Shown here piece by piece: positions 24,744 through 32,598 of a DNA stretch of 32,961 nt (its first letter is position 1; every line of letters starts with the position of its first letter). Both the position numbers and the translations under genes were made by a program. The DNA is from Opitutus sp. GAS368 (GTDB lineage: Bacteria; Verrucomicrobiota; Verrucomicrobiia; Opitutales; Opitutaceae): contig CAMBRG010000026.1 in the NCBI GenBank assembly GCA_945869845.1, forward strand, positions 1 to 32,961, given 5' to 3'. Below the pieces are notes generated by a model that did no database searches, was not told the DNA's origin, and was given only the letters and a program-made list of their open reading frames with translations.

Positions 24744-27536
24744 ATGACCTTGTTCCGCACCTTGATCCTACTCGCGCTGACCAGCGTGTTTGCCCAATTA
24801 ACCTTCGCCCAATCCGTCGCCACGGGCACGCTCGTCGGCCGCGTGACCGATGACTCCTCCCGGCTCGCTCTTGGCGGCGCACGGGTGACCGTCGCCGGGA
24901 CAGCGCTCGAAACGTTCGCCGACCAGAGCGGTGACTACACGCTCCTTAATGTGCCGGCAGGCGCACAGACGTTGGAGTTCTCCTACGTAGGTTATCCCGA
25001 TGCCTCGCAATCGGTCTCCGTCGCCCCCACCGGGGCCACGGCGGTCAACTATGCGTTCGGCTCGAAAACGGTTAAGCTCGATGCTTTCGTCATTTCGGGC
25101 AGCGCGGTGGGCTCCGCTCGCGCGATCAACCAGCAGCGTGCCGCTGAAACCCTCACCAGTATCGTCGCATCCGACGACATCGGCCGCTTTCCCGATCAAA
25201 ATGCCGCGGAATCGATCCAACGCATTCCCGGTGTTGCGCTGTATCGCGATCAAGGCGAAGGCCGCTTCATCGTCGTCCGCGGCATCCGCCCGGATCTAAA
25301 CACCGTCCAACTCAATGGCGTGAGCATTGCCACACCGGACCGGGGCAACCGCACGCTTCCGCTCGACGTGATCCCTTCCGATGCACTTGGGGCGATCGAG
25401 GTGGCGAAAGTCGCCACGCCGGACAAAGAGATGGACGGTCTCGGCGGCCGCGTTGATCTCAAGACCCGCAGCGCCTTCGACCTGAAAGAGCGTCAACTTC
25501 AGTTCTCCGCGCAGGGCCAATACAACGACCTCCGCGACCGCCTCAGCAGTAAGTTCAACGGCACCTACGCCGACGTGCTAAACGACGGCAAGATCGGCAT
25601 CATCTTTTCGCCGACCTGGCAGGACCGCCGCATGGGCTCGGATAATTTCGAGGTCGGCGGACCTTGGTCGCTGCGCCCTGTGCCCGGCACCACGACGGGC
25701 CAGACCGCGTTTTTCAACAACGACATGAACTACCGCGCCTACGATCTCACCCGCCTGCGCTATGGAGCCAACGGTGCGATCGAGTTCAAGCCCGACCGCG
25801 AATCGCTCTTCTACGTGCGTGGCCTCTACTCGAAATTCAAAGACAGCGAAATCCGCCAGATCACGGTGGTCCCGTTCTCCGAGGGCACGCTGACGGCGCT
25901 GACGCCGGTGAGCGCCACCGTCACCGGCGTGCGCCGCGAGGCCAAACAGCTTCGCGTCCGCGCCAAAGAGCAGGATGTTTACAGCTTCAGCGCCGGCGGC
26001 GAAGTGACGCGCGGCAACTGGAAATACGACGGCCGCGCCGCTTACAGCGAGGGCAAGGAACTCCGCCCCGAGGCCGCCACCATCTTCCGCAAATCTGCCC
26101 GCGGCACGGATTGGACCTACTCCTTCGCGAAGGGGATTTATGAACCGGTGATCACTCAGACCGGCGGCACCTCGATCAGCGATCCCGCTTCGTTCAACGA
26201 ATTCAATCGCCTCCGCACCGCCCCCGCGAGTGGTTCGGAGACGGAATATAACGTCGGTGGTAACGCCCGCCTCGACTTCACCTTGGCCGGCGCTCGGCCC
26301 GCCTTCGTGAAATTTGGTGCCCAATTCCGGACCAAGGAGAAAATTCAGGAGGTCGAGCAGTTTAATTTCGCCCAGCTTCCAAGCTACACCTTTGCCTCGC
26401 TGGCCGAGCCCCAGACGGCGGACGATTACTCGTATCTCACCGGCCCACGCCTCAGTGCGGCGAAGTTCACGTCGGCGTTCATCGACAACCAAAGCGCCTT
26501 CACCCGCACCCGCGACGTCGTCTCGAGCTCGCAGGCTGACTGGACCACCAACGAAAACGTTCTCGCGCTTTACGGCATGGGTGGGGTCACCGTTGACCGC
26601 ATGAATTTTTCTCTCGGCGTCCGCTATGAGCGCACGGAGTTCGAGACGCGCGGCAACCAGATCAAGACCACCGGCAGCGCCATCGCGGTCACGCCGGCCA
26701 GCGTCAGCCGGTCTTACGATAACTTCCTGCCGGGTCTCTATCTCACCTACAATCTTTCCAAAAAGACCGTCGCGCGCGCCGCTTGGAGCAACACGTTTGG
26801 CCGGCCCACGTATTCGCAGACCTCGCTTTCGCGCAATGTGAGCGACGACAGCCGTCTCGTCACCGAGTCCAACCCCGGTTTGAAGCCGCTCACCTCGATG
26901 AACTACGATGCGTCGATCGAACACTACTTCTCGTCTCTCGGCTCGATTTCCGCCGCCGTGTTTCACAAGGACATCAAGAATTTCACCTATCAGCAGACCA
27001 CCCCCGGAGCCGACCCCGCGACTGGCTACGGTCTCAGCACCTTTGTGAACGGTCCCAAGGGAGAGATCACCGGTCTCGAACTCGCCTACCAGCAGCAGTT
27101 CAACCGGCTGCCCGCGCCCTTCGATGGCCTCGGCTTCCTCGCCAATTACACTGCGACCTCCTCTTCGGGGACGTTCCCCAATCGGCCGGGCGAAAAACTG
27201 CCGTTCATCGGCCAATCGAAGCGCATCGGCAACCTCGCGCTCACCTACGAGAGAAAGGGTCTGTTCCTCCGTGCCGCCGTCAACTTCCGTACCCCGCGGC
27301 TTCGCGAAGACGAGCCTCTCGGTTCGAACGCCTTTGAGGACCGCTACGTCGACACCTTCACGCAGCTCGACCTCACCGGTAGCTACAAGCTTAGCCGTCA
27401 GTGGGAGGTCTTCGGTGAAATTCTCAATGTGACTAATGAGCCCTTCCGCGTGCGCTTTGGCGAGAACGCCAGCCGCTTCGTTCAGCTCGAGGAATACGGC
27501 GCCACGGCCAACTTCGGCCTGCGCTGGAAGCTCTAA
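24744..27536 (+). CDS. TonB-dependent receptor, Xanth-Caul type, candidate phytate/organophosphate uptake
   Basis: The 930-residue outer-membrane receptor has a signal peptide ending at TFA/QS (after A22), then a carboxypeptidase-like regulatory beta domain (about 24-105: GTLVGRVTDDSSRLALGGARV, then YTLLNVPAGAQTLEFSYVGY), and a TonB box KTVKLDAFVISG. The plug is of the Xanthomonas/Caulobacter type (ASDDIGRFPDQNAAESIQRIPGV, GEGRFIVVRGIRPDLNTVQLNG). The barrel ends in NFGLRWKL. I start at ATG 24744; an in-frame TTG at 24720 would add 8 residues before the signal peptide. An 11-bp-step TGACG array lies 45 bp upstream and a phytase remnant follows 0.1-0.7 kb downstream. Phytase-TBDR neighbours are known in other bacteria, so phytate or its breakdown products are the best guess for substrate (inference). 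The stop is followed by a hairpin and a palindromic repeat. Confidence 0.92.
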   Translation: MTLFRTLILLALTSVFAQLTFAQSVATGTLVGRVTDDSSRLALGGARVTVAGTALETFADQSGDYTLLNVPAGAQTLEFSYVGYPDASQSVSVAPTGATAVNYAFGSKTVKLDAFVISGSAVGSARAINQQRAAETLTSIVASDDIGRFPDQNAAESIQRIPGVALYRDQGEGRFIVVRGIRPDLNTVQLNGVSIATPDRGNRTLPLDVIPSDALGAIEVAKVATPDKEMDGLGGRVDLKTRSAFDLKERQLQFSAQGQYNDLRDRLSSKFNGTYADVLNDGKIGIIFSPTWQDRRMGSDNFEVGGPWSLRPVPGTTTGQTAFFNNDMNYRAYDLTRLRYGANGAIEFKPDRESLFYVRGLYSKFKDSEIRQITVVPFSEGTLTALTPVSATVTGVRREAKQLRVRAKEQDVYSFSAGGEVTRGNWKYDGRAAYSEGKELRPEAATIFRKSARGTDWTYSFAKGIYEPVITQTGGTSISDPASFNEFNRLRTAPASGSETEYNVGGNARLDFTLAGARPAFVKFGAQFRTKEKIQEVEQFNFAQLPSYTFASLAEPQTADDYSYLTGPRLSAAKFTSAFIDNQSAFTRTRDVVSSSQADWTTNENVLALYGMGGVTVDRMNFSLGVRYERTEFETRGNQIKTTGSAIAVTPASVSRSYDNFLPGLYLTYNLSKKTVARAAWSNTFGRPTYSQTSLSRNVSDDSRLVTESNPGLKPLTSMNYDASIEHYFSSLGSISAAVFHKDIKNFTYQQTTPGADPATGYGLSTFVNGPKGEITGLELAYQQQFNRLPAPFDGLGFLANYTATSSSGTFPNRPGEKLPFIGQSKRIGNLALTYERKGLFLRAAVNFRTPRLREDEPLGSNAFEDRYVDTFTQLDLTGSYKLSRQWEVFGEILNVTNEPFRVRFGENASRFVQLEEYGATANFGLRWKL

Positions 27537-27569
27537 GACCAACGTCCGTTAATTTCCAGACGTTTGGTC
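27537..27569 (+). terminator. Hairpin immediately after the third TBDR stop (weak terminator)
   Basis: GACCAACGTC (27537-27546) pairs with GACGTTTGGTC (27559-27569) apart from one extra T. No T-run follows, so it may be a 3'-end stabilising hairpin or a Rho-type end rather than a true intrinsic terminator. Its right arm overlaps the start of the downstream repeat. Confidence 0.4.
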
Positions 27570-27637
27570 ATTGCGAGGCGCGCAAAGCGCGCCGTGGCAA
27601 TCCAGCTGGATTGCCACGGCGCTGCGCCGCTCGCGTC
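27566..27637. repeat. Palindromic repeat copy 2, right end lost
   Basis: It matches the repeat at 15962: GGTCATTGCGAG, then GGCGCGC-aaa-GCGCGCC (perfect hairpin), then the perfect 20-bp palindrome GGCAATCCAGCTGGATTGCC (27596-27615) and GGCGCTGCGCC. Where copy 1 ends CTCGCGATGACA, this copy reads CTCGCG and then goes straight into phytase coding sequence, so its right terminal repeat is missing and it marks a deletion or recombination junction. Confidence 0.8.
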
Positions 27638-28290
27638 GTCTTCGACGGTGACCGCACCCGCGGTCCGATGGGCGTAGCGCTCTATCGTCGCCCCGGCGAC
27701 GGCGCAGTGTTCGCCATCGTCGGAGGGAAAAGCGGTCCAGCCGACGGCGATTTGTGGCAATCCGGCTCTGAGCCGACGGCACCGGTAAAGCGAAGATGAC
27801 CAAGGTCCGCGCCTTCGGTCGTTACAGCGCGAAGAAAGAAATCGAAGCCATCGGGGTCGATGCCGAGCTGGGTTTTGTCGATTGTAGCGACGAACAATTT
27901 GGCGTGCGCAAATACCGCGCCGATCCAGCGGCGCCCGATGCAGCGCTGGAATTGGCGTTGGAATTGGCGCTCTTCGAAATGATCGGATTCGCGAGCGACC
28001 ATGAAGATATTTCGATCTACCCGCAGGCGGGCGGGCAGGGCTATATTCTCGTTTCGAATCAACGGGCCGACTCCTTCCGAATTTTCCCGAGGGCGGGGAC
28101 GTCGGGGAAGCCGCACGACCATCCGCTCTTGGCGAGCGTGCGGGTGAGCAGCCGGGAGAGCGACGGCAGCGAAGTCACGGTTGAGGCGCTCCCCGGATTT
28201 CCGGGCGGACTCTTCGTGGCGATGAGCACGGATCGCACGTTTCGCTCCTACGCGTGGGCCGACCTCGCCGCCGCCGCGAAGTTGAAGTGA
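27636..28290 (+). pseudogene. Beta-propeller phytase (3-phytase) remnant, C-terminal half, frameshifted
   Basis: Frame 1 (27636 to about 27772) reads TRGPMGVALYRRPGDGAVFA and GGKSGPADGDLWQ. Frame 2 (about 27775-28290) reads DGTGKAKMTKVRAFGRYSAK, KKEIEAIGVDAELGFVDCSD, EQFGVRKYRADP, DHPLLASVRVSS, ESDGSEV and FPGGLFVAMSTDRTF. Together these are the ordered landmarks of a beta-propeller phytase C-terminal half, an enzyme that releases phosphate from phytate with calcium. The switch of frame between 27770 and 27775 is explained by loss of one base (GAG-CC for GAGGCC), after which frame 1 ends at a TGA. The N-terminal half, with the usual DAADDPAIW and NNVDLRY motifs, is absent and the sequence meets a palindromic repeat instead. 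A 12-bp tandem duplication (27949-27972) puts LELALELAL in the protein, and DHEGISIY has become DHEDISIY. A fragment starting at ATG 27796 could still be translated (164 residues) but should be inactive. Confidence 0.85.
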
Positions 28291-28510
28291 GGGCTTTCGT
28301 CGAACGGTACCTTTAGGCGGGATCGCGTTCAGCGCCCAACGCCGAGTCTGCAGGCCGGAAGGCGCGGGCGCTCACGCCCGAGGCCCCATCGCCGCGCCGG
28401 GTCTTTGACTAGCGGCGGATTTCAACGGGTTTGTAACCGGTCAACAACCGTTTCCATTTGCACGCCTGCGCGGCGGGGCCTAACTCCGGTCCATATTCGA
28501 TTCCGCCGCT

Positions 28511-28771
28511 ATGAACTTTGCCACCCTCCTCAAGACCCTCGTCATCCTCGCCGTGCTTTTTGTCATGCTCTACGTGGGCATGAACAACACGCACGAGATC
28601 AACTTCTTCTTCCCCATCGCCGGCACCACGGCGAAAAAGCCGATCTACGAATCGGCCGCGCTCATCTTTTTTGGCATCTTTGCCATCGGCGTGCTCGCCG
28701 GCACCATGATGCATGGTGGCGGCAAGGGCGGTGCCGCCAAGAAGAGTAGCAGCGACCGGAAGGATAAGTAA
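28511..28771 (+). CDS. LapA-domain-like small membrane protein
   Basis: The 86-residue inner-membrane protein has two hydrophobic helices (about residues 6-24 and 49-67) around a short polar segment with NNTHEINFFFPIAG. This resembles the N(T)xxxVxxxF pattern between the two helices of the LapA/DUF1049 family, whose E. coli member acts in envelope LPS assembly. The tail is Lys/Ser-rich (GGKGGAAKKSSSDRKDK). The ATGAAC start has no Shine-Dalgarno. It is a single gene. The 220-bp gap before it holds one REP-like hairpin, CGGGCG-ctca-CGCCCG (about 28365-28380), and no gene. Confidence 0.65.
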   Translation: MNFATLLKTLVILAVLFVMLYVGMNNTHEINFFFPIAGTTAKKPIYESAALIFFGIFAIGVLAGTMMHGGGKGGAAKKSSSDRKDK

Positions 28772-28859
28772 GCCGGGCGCGCGGCGCCGACGACGGAGGT
28801 GCTCGCGGCGGCTGCCTGCTTCGTTGGGTGGAGCGAGGGGCCGTCGATCCAGCGGCGTT

Positions 28860-28961
28860 TTACGCTTTCTTCTGCGTGGCCATGGGTTTTTTCGGTTCGT
28901 CCTGCAGCGCCAGCGAGAGCGTGGCCGGAGAAACTCCGGGGGAAGCGGCGATGCGACGGAC
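28860..28961 (-). pseudogene. LacI-type helix-turn-helix remnant
   Basis: Read on the minus strand, 28961 to 28860 gives VRRIAASPGVSPATLSLALQ followed by DEPKKPMATQKKA and a TAA stop. The core RRIAASPGVSPATLSLALQDEP matches the LacI-family DNA-binding signature (LRDIAxxAGVSxATVSxALxxxP). There is no start codon in register just before it and no effector domain after it. It lies within the 401-bp gene-free gap 28772-29172, so it appears to be a leftover of a lost regulator. A chance match is possible, as this is only about 30 residues. Confidence 0.4.
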
Positions 28962-29055
28962 CCTTATACGGGTGCCGCGAAATCCCGCGCGCGGCCGTGG
29001 GCGCAAGCCCCAAGGCGCGAAAACCAGACCCGTTGAACGTTCACCAAAACGTGGG

Positions 29056-29090
29056 TTGTCATCTCGACGTTGCCGCGCCGTATCCAGCTC
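29056..29090. repeat. Decayed copy 3 of the cattgcgag-type repeat
   Basis: TTGTCATCTCGACGTTGCCG then CGCC and ATCCAGCT keeps the order of the copy-1 blocks (TTGTCATTGCGAG, TTGCCGCGC, ATCCAGCT), with the first hairpin's right arm deleted. The similarity is partial, so this is a tentative call. Confidence 0.4.
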
Positions 29091-29172
29091 AACCGTCCGG
29101 TTTCTTGCGGCTCCGATATGCCTTGATTGCGGGCGCGCCGGGTCGCGGGATTACCGTCTCCTCACTTCTCTC

Positions 29173-32100
29173 ATGCACGCCTCCGTTACCGTCTCCGCCT
29201 TTCGTTTCACGCTTCGGTCAATCTGCCTCGGCTGGTTGTTAGCCACGGTCGGTCTCCTCCCGGCCGTCTTCGCGCAGCCGGCTACGGCGGGCCGGGTGGT
29301 CGGCCGGATTTTTAATCCCGGCACCGGTGAATACGTGCGCAACGCCGAGATCCGGGTGCAGGGCACGCAGAACACCGTCTACTCCGAAGAGGGCGGCGTT
29401 TACCAGCTCGACAACGTGCCGGCGGGCAGCGCCACGCTCGAGGTGGCGTTCTCCGGCTACCAGACGGCCCGTGCGGCCGTCACGGTGACGGCCGGCGCGG
29501 CGGTCACGCGCGATTTCGAATTGGTGAGTACGCTCCCCAAGCCCGCGGGCAAGGATGAGGTCGTGCTGATCAGCAAGTTCGTCGTCACCACCGAGCGCGA
29601 GGGCAACGCCAAGGCCATCATGGAGCAGCGGCGCAACATGAACATCTCGACCTCCGTTGCGGCCGACAGCTTCGGCGACGGCAGCGAGGGTAACGTCGGT
29701 GAATTCCTCAAATTCCTCCCCGGCGTCGATGTAGAATACGTCGATGGCGTCAGCCGTGGTCCGCGCATCGGCGGTCTCGATCAGTCTTACGTGGGCGTCA
29801 CCATGGATGGCGCGAGTATTGCCAGTGCCGACGCGTTTGTGTCCTACGGCGCCACGCTCAACGGCTCCACCGGCGGCCAATCGCGCTCGGTGGGCTTCGA
29901 GCAGATGTCCATCACCGCGATCGAATCCGTCGAGATCAGCCGCACCTCCAGCGCCGACATGGACGCGAGTTCGCCCGCCGGCACCATTAACATGAAGACG
30001 CGCCGCGCCTTCGACCGCAAAGGTCGCCGGCTCGACTGGCAGGTCAGCATGAGCGCCAACTCCGGGGCCATGACCACGCGGAAGGGCTACGGTCTCGACG
30101 ACGTGCCGCGCTACGTTATCCGGCCCAACTACCAGCTCGATTATTCCGATGTCTTCCTGAACCAGCGCCTCGGTATCCGGCTCGGCGTGAGCAAATCCAG
30201 CGTGTTGGCCCAGCAGCAATACGTGACGCATACTTATAACCGCACCCCGACGACCGCCGATCCGCGGCCCGTCGTGCTCACGGGCATCACGTTTGCCGAT
30301 GGTCCCAAGCTCACCGACCGCTCGTCCGTTACGCTCACGAGCGATTTCAAAGCCACCCCGCGCCTCGTGCTCTCGCTCACCGGGATGTTCAACGCCTTCG
30401 AGAATTCGGGTCATACCTACAATCTTGCCTGGACGGCCTCCGCCAACGGGGGCGCCGCCGCCACCGGTCGTCAGAACGTCGTGGGCAATGGCCTGACGGA
30501 AATTCGCACCAACGGCCTCGCGACCAATACGTCTCGCGGCCTCACGCTCGGCGGTGGCAGCGCGATCAAGCTGACCAACACGACCACGATCACGCCGAAG
30601 TTCGAGTTCAAGCTCAACGCCCTCACGGTGGACGGGGTCTTCAATTTCTCGCGTTCGAAAAACGACTACGAGACCTCCAGCCGCGGCACGATCCGCGTCG
30701 AGACGGCCAACATCAATAACGCCGATTTCCGCGCCACGCGCTCCGATCCGCTCTCCGCCGAGTGGACGCTGGTGCAGACCGGTGGCGCCGATTGGTCCAA
30801 CCTCGCGAGCTTCACCAATCCCCGCACCACCGAGGAAGGCCGCTTTGTCGTCACCGAAATCTACACCGGCGAGACCAACGCGAAATACGTGCTCCCGTGG
30901 CGGTTTCCGACCTCGATTAAGGTTGGCGGCAAGTGGGCCGAGGAGCGTCGCATCTCCGACAACGCGGTGCCTTACCTCGTCTACAGCTATAACGGTCCTG
31001 GCGGCGGCCCCACGGGCAGCTTTGCCAACTACGCCTCGCCGCGGAAATTCAATCCCGACTTCGGCCGGATCACTTCGCTCAACGTCGCCAACGTGCCCAC
31101 GCTGGTGGACCGCAGCGCGCTCTCCGTGGTCTTCCGCGAGCACCCCGAGTATTTCGTGAACTCCGCCTCGGTTGAGAATTACTACACCGCCACCATCGCG
31201 AACCACCGTGATTTTCTCCAAACCGTATCGGCCGCCTACGGCATGGCCGACACCAAGATCGGCAAGCTCCAGTTGCGGGGCGGTGTGCGCTGGGAGCGCA
31301 CCGAGACGAGTTCGAAGGAGGTCGATCCGTTTACCGCCGCCGAAGTGCAGGCCGCCGGTTTCCCCATCTCCGCCACTACGCGTCGCGCGACGACCATCGC
31401 CGGAATGAACTACCAGTTCCTCTCCCGCCCGCGCATCACCCGCGACGGCGACTACGATAATTTTTTCCCGAGCGCCTCGCTCAAGTATTCCTTCCTGCCG
31501 AACCTGCAGGCCCAGTTCGGCTACGCGCACGCCATCTCCCGTCCGCCGATCGACGCGCTGGCCGGCGTGTGGAACATCAACGACGTCACCCTCCTCATCA
31601 CCGCGCCCAACCCCAAGCTGAAGCCCGAGCGCTCCGACAACTACGTCGCCCGCCTCGCCTATTATTTTGAACCCGTCGGCAGTTTCACGGTGCTCGTGCA
31701 GCAGACGGAGATCACCGACCAGCGTATCACGGTGCGCGGCAAGGCGGCGGACTTCGGCTTCGAGAACGATCCCGAATACGCCGCCTACGATTTCCAATCC
31801 CTGGACAACAACGACTCGCTCTACCGCTACCGCAGTCTCGAACTGAGCTACAACCAGCAGCTCAGCTTCCTGCCTGGGCTCCTGCGCACCACGAATCTCA
31901 ACCTCAGCTACACGCGCAACTACGCGAACCAATATTTCCCCGGCGTGACCCCGCACAAAGTCGCGGGTTCACTCGGCTGGAGCATCGGGCGCCTGAGCTT
32001 CCGTAGCGGTGTGGTGTGGCAGGACGACACGCCCTTCACGTCGGTTTTTGGCCGCTTCCAACGCCACAACCTCAAGGTCGATTTCGGCGGTTCCTACCGC

Positions 32101-32259
32101 CTGTCGGACCGCCTGAGCTTTTTCTTCCAGGGTCGCAATGTGCTCAACAATCCCAACCTCCTCTACGAAGGCGATCCCCTGCGCGGTCAGCCCGCAGTGC
32201 TGTATCGCTATGGCAACTTCGGCGTGAGCTGGGTCGCGGGCGTGAAGGGCAATTTCTGA
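29173..32259 (+). CDS. TonB-dependent receptor, Xanth-Caul type
   Basis: The 1028-residue outer-membrane receptor has a signal peptide cleaved near A34 (VFA/QP), a carboxypeptidase-like regulatory domain (about 36-120: GRVVGRIFNPGTGEYVRNAEI, then YQLDNVPAGSATLEVAFSGY), the TonB-box region VVLISKFVVTTE, a plug with NVGEFLKFLPGVDVEYVDGV and VGVTMDGASIAS, and a barrel ending in FGVSWVAGVKGNF. ATG 29173 is chosen because it begins the signal peptide; an upstream open frame from 28828 has no protein character before that point. The leader (ctcacttctctcATG) lacks a Shine-Dalgarno. It is not flanked by a degrading enzyme or SusD. The plug family is the same as that of the third TBDR, but the two differ throughout. 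The substrate is unknown; carbohydrates are usual for the group. Confidence 0.92.
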   Translation: MHASVTVSAFRFTLRSICLGWLLATVGLLPAVFAQPATAGRVVGRIFNPGTGEYVRNAEIRVQGTQNTVYSEEGGVYQLDNVPAGSATLEVAFSGYQTARAAVTVTAGAAVTRDFELVSTLPKPAGKDEVVLISKFVVTTEREGNAKAIMEQRRNMNISTSVAADSFGDGSEGNVGEFLKFLPGVDVEYVDGVSRGPRIGGLDQSYVGVTMDGASIASADAFVSYGATLNGSTGGQSRSVGFEQMSITAIESVEISRTSSADMDASSPAGTINMKTRRAFDRKGRRLDWQVSMSANSGAMTTRKGYGLDDVPRYVIRPNYQLDYSDVFLNQRLGIRLGVSKSSVLAQQQYVTHTYNRTPTTADPRPVVLTGITFADGPKLTDRSSVTLTSDFKATPRLVLSLTGMFNAFENSGHTYNLAWTASANGGAAATGRQNVVGNGLTEIRTNGLATNTSRGLTLGGGSAIKLTNTTTITPKFEFKLNALTVDGVFNFSRSKNDYETSSRGTIRVETANINNADFRATRSDPLSAEWTLVQTGGADWSNLASFTNPRTTEEGRFVVTEIYTGETNAKYVLPWRFPTSIKVGGKWAEERRISDNAVPYLVYSYNGPGGGPTGSFANYASPRKFNPDFGRITSLNVANVPTLVDRSALSVVFREHPEYFVNSASVENYYTATIANHRDFLQTVSAAYGMADTKIGKLQLRGGVRWERTETSSKEVDPFTAAEVQAAGFPISATTRRATTIAGMNYQFLSRPRITRDGDYDNFFPSASLKYSFLPNLQAQFGYAHAISRPPIDALAGVWNINDVTLLITAPNPKLKPERSDNYVARLAYYFEPVGSFTVLVQQTEITDQRITVRGKAADFGFENDPEYAAYDFQSLDNNDSLYRYRSLELSYNQQLSFLPGLLRTTNLNLSYTRNYANQYFPGVTPHKVAGSLGWSIGRLSFRSGVVWQDDTPFTSVFGRFQRHNLKVDFGGSYRLSDRLSFFFQGRNVLNNPNLLYEGDPLRGQPAVLYRYGNFGVSWVAGVKGNF

Positions 32260-32391
32260 GCTGGAACGAAGCGGTCGGGCGCTGAGCGTTGAGCGCTGGG
32301 CGACCGATCCTTGGAGCGCGGCGGGCACCGGCTCCGTCCGGGCATCGATAGCGTTTACGGTTGGGTGGTGGATCGGCATCCCCAAATCGGA

Positions 32392-32470
32392 TCGCGAGGA
32401 GGAACGAGCTGGCTCGCGAGGTTCGCGGTGGAGTCGCGAGCAAACTCGCCCCGACAGGTTGCGGCTCCAC
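32392..32470. repeat. REP-like double hairpin after the fourth TBDR
   Basis: The first hairpin pairs TCGCGAG (32392-32398) with CTCGCGA (32413-32419). The second is nested: the outer stem GTGGAG (32428-32433) pairs with CTCCAC (32465-32470) and the inner stem GCGAG-CAAA-CTCGC spans 32436-32449. The inner part resembles the gcgagcaa-ctcgc REP core known from other bacteria. With the terminator after it, it is the only structure seen in the 339-bp gap 32260-32598. Confidence 0.6.
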
Positions 32471-32487
32471 TTCCCGGCTTAACGCAT

Positions 32488-32513
32488 GGCAGGTCTTTGG
32501 CCTGCCCCTTTTT
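32488..32513 (+). terminator. Rho-independent terminator downstream of the fourth TBDR
   Basis: Stem GGCAGG/CCTGCC (32488-32493 with 32501-32506) with a seven-base loop, followed by CC and five T. It lies 228 bp after the TBDR stop, with the repeat in between. It points toward the convergent ParA-family gene. Confidence 0.65.
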
Positions 32514-32598
32514 GACGCTGCGGGCGCTGGAGGGCGGGTCAGAGACCACGCCCTCCTTCACCGAGAGGCATTGCCGAATAGACGTCAGCTCAGAGCGC

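Noticed and set aside
27796-28290. Independent 164-residue hypothetical gene
   Set aside because: Its sequence is the C-terminal part of a beta-propeller phytase whose preceding blades lie in another frame just upstream, so a frameshifted remnant is the better reading.
28828-29172. 115-residue N-terminal extension of the fourth TBDR
   Set aside because: It would bury the signal peptide and is Arg/Ser-rich without domain character; ATG 29173 gives a normal signal peptide.
29239-31956. 905-codon open frame antisense to the fourth TBDR
   Set aside because: A shadow of the TBDR: composition dominated by G, V, R and E, with no signal or domain. The receptor on + is unmistakable.
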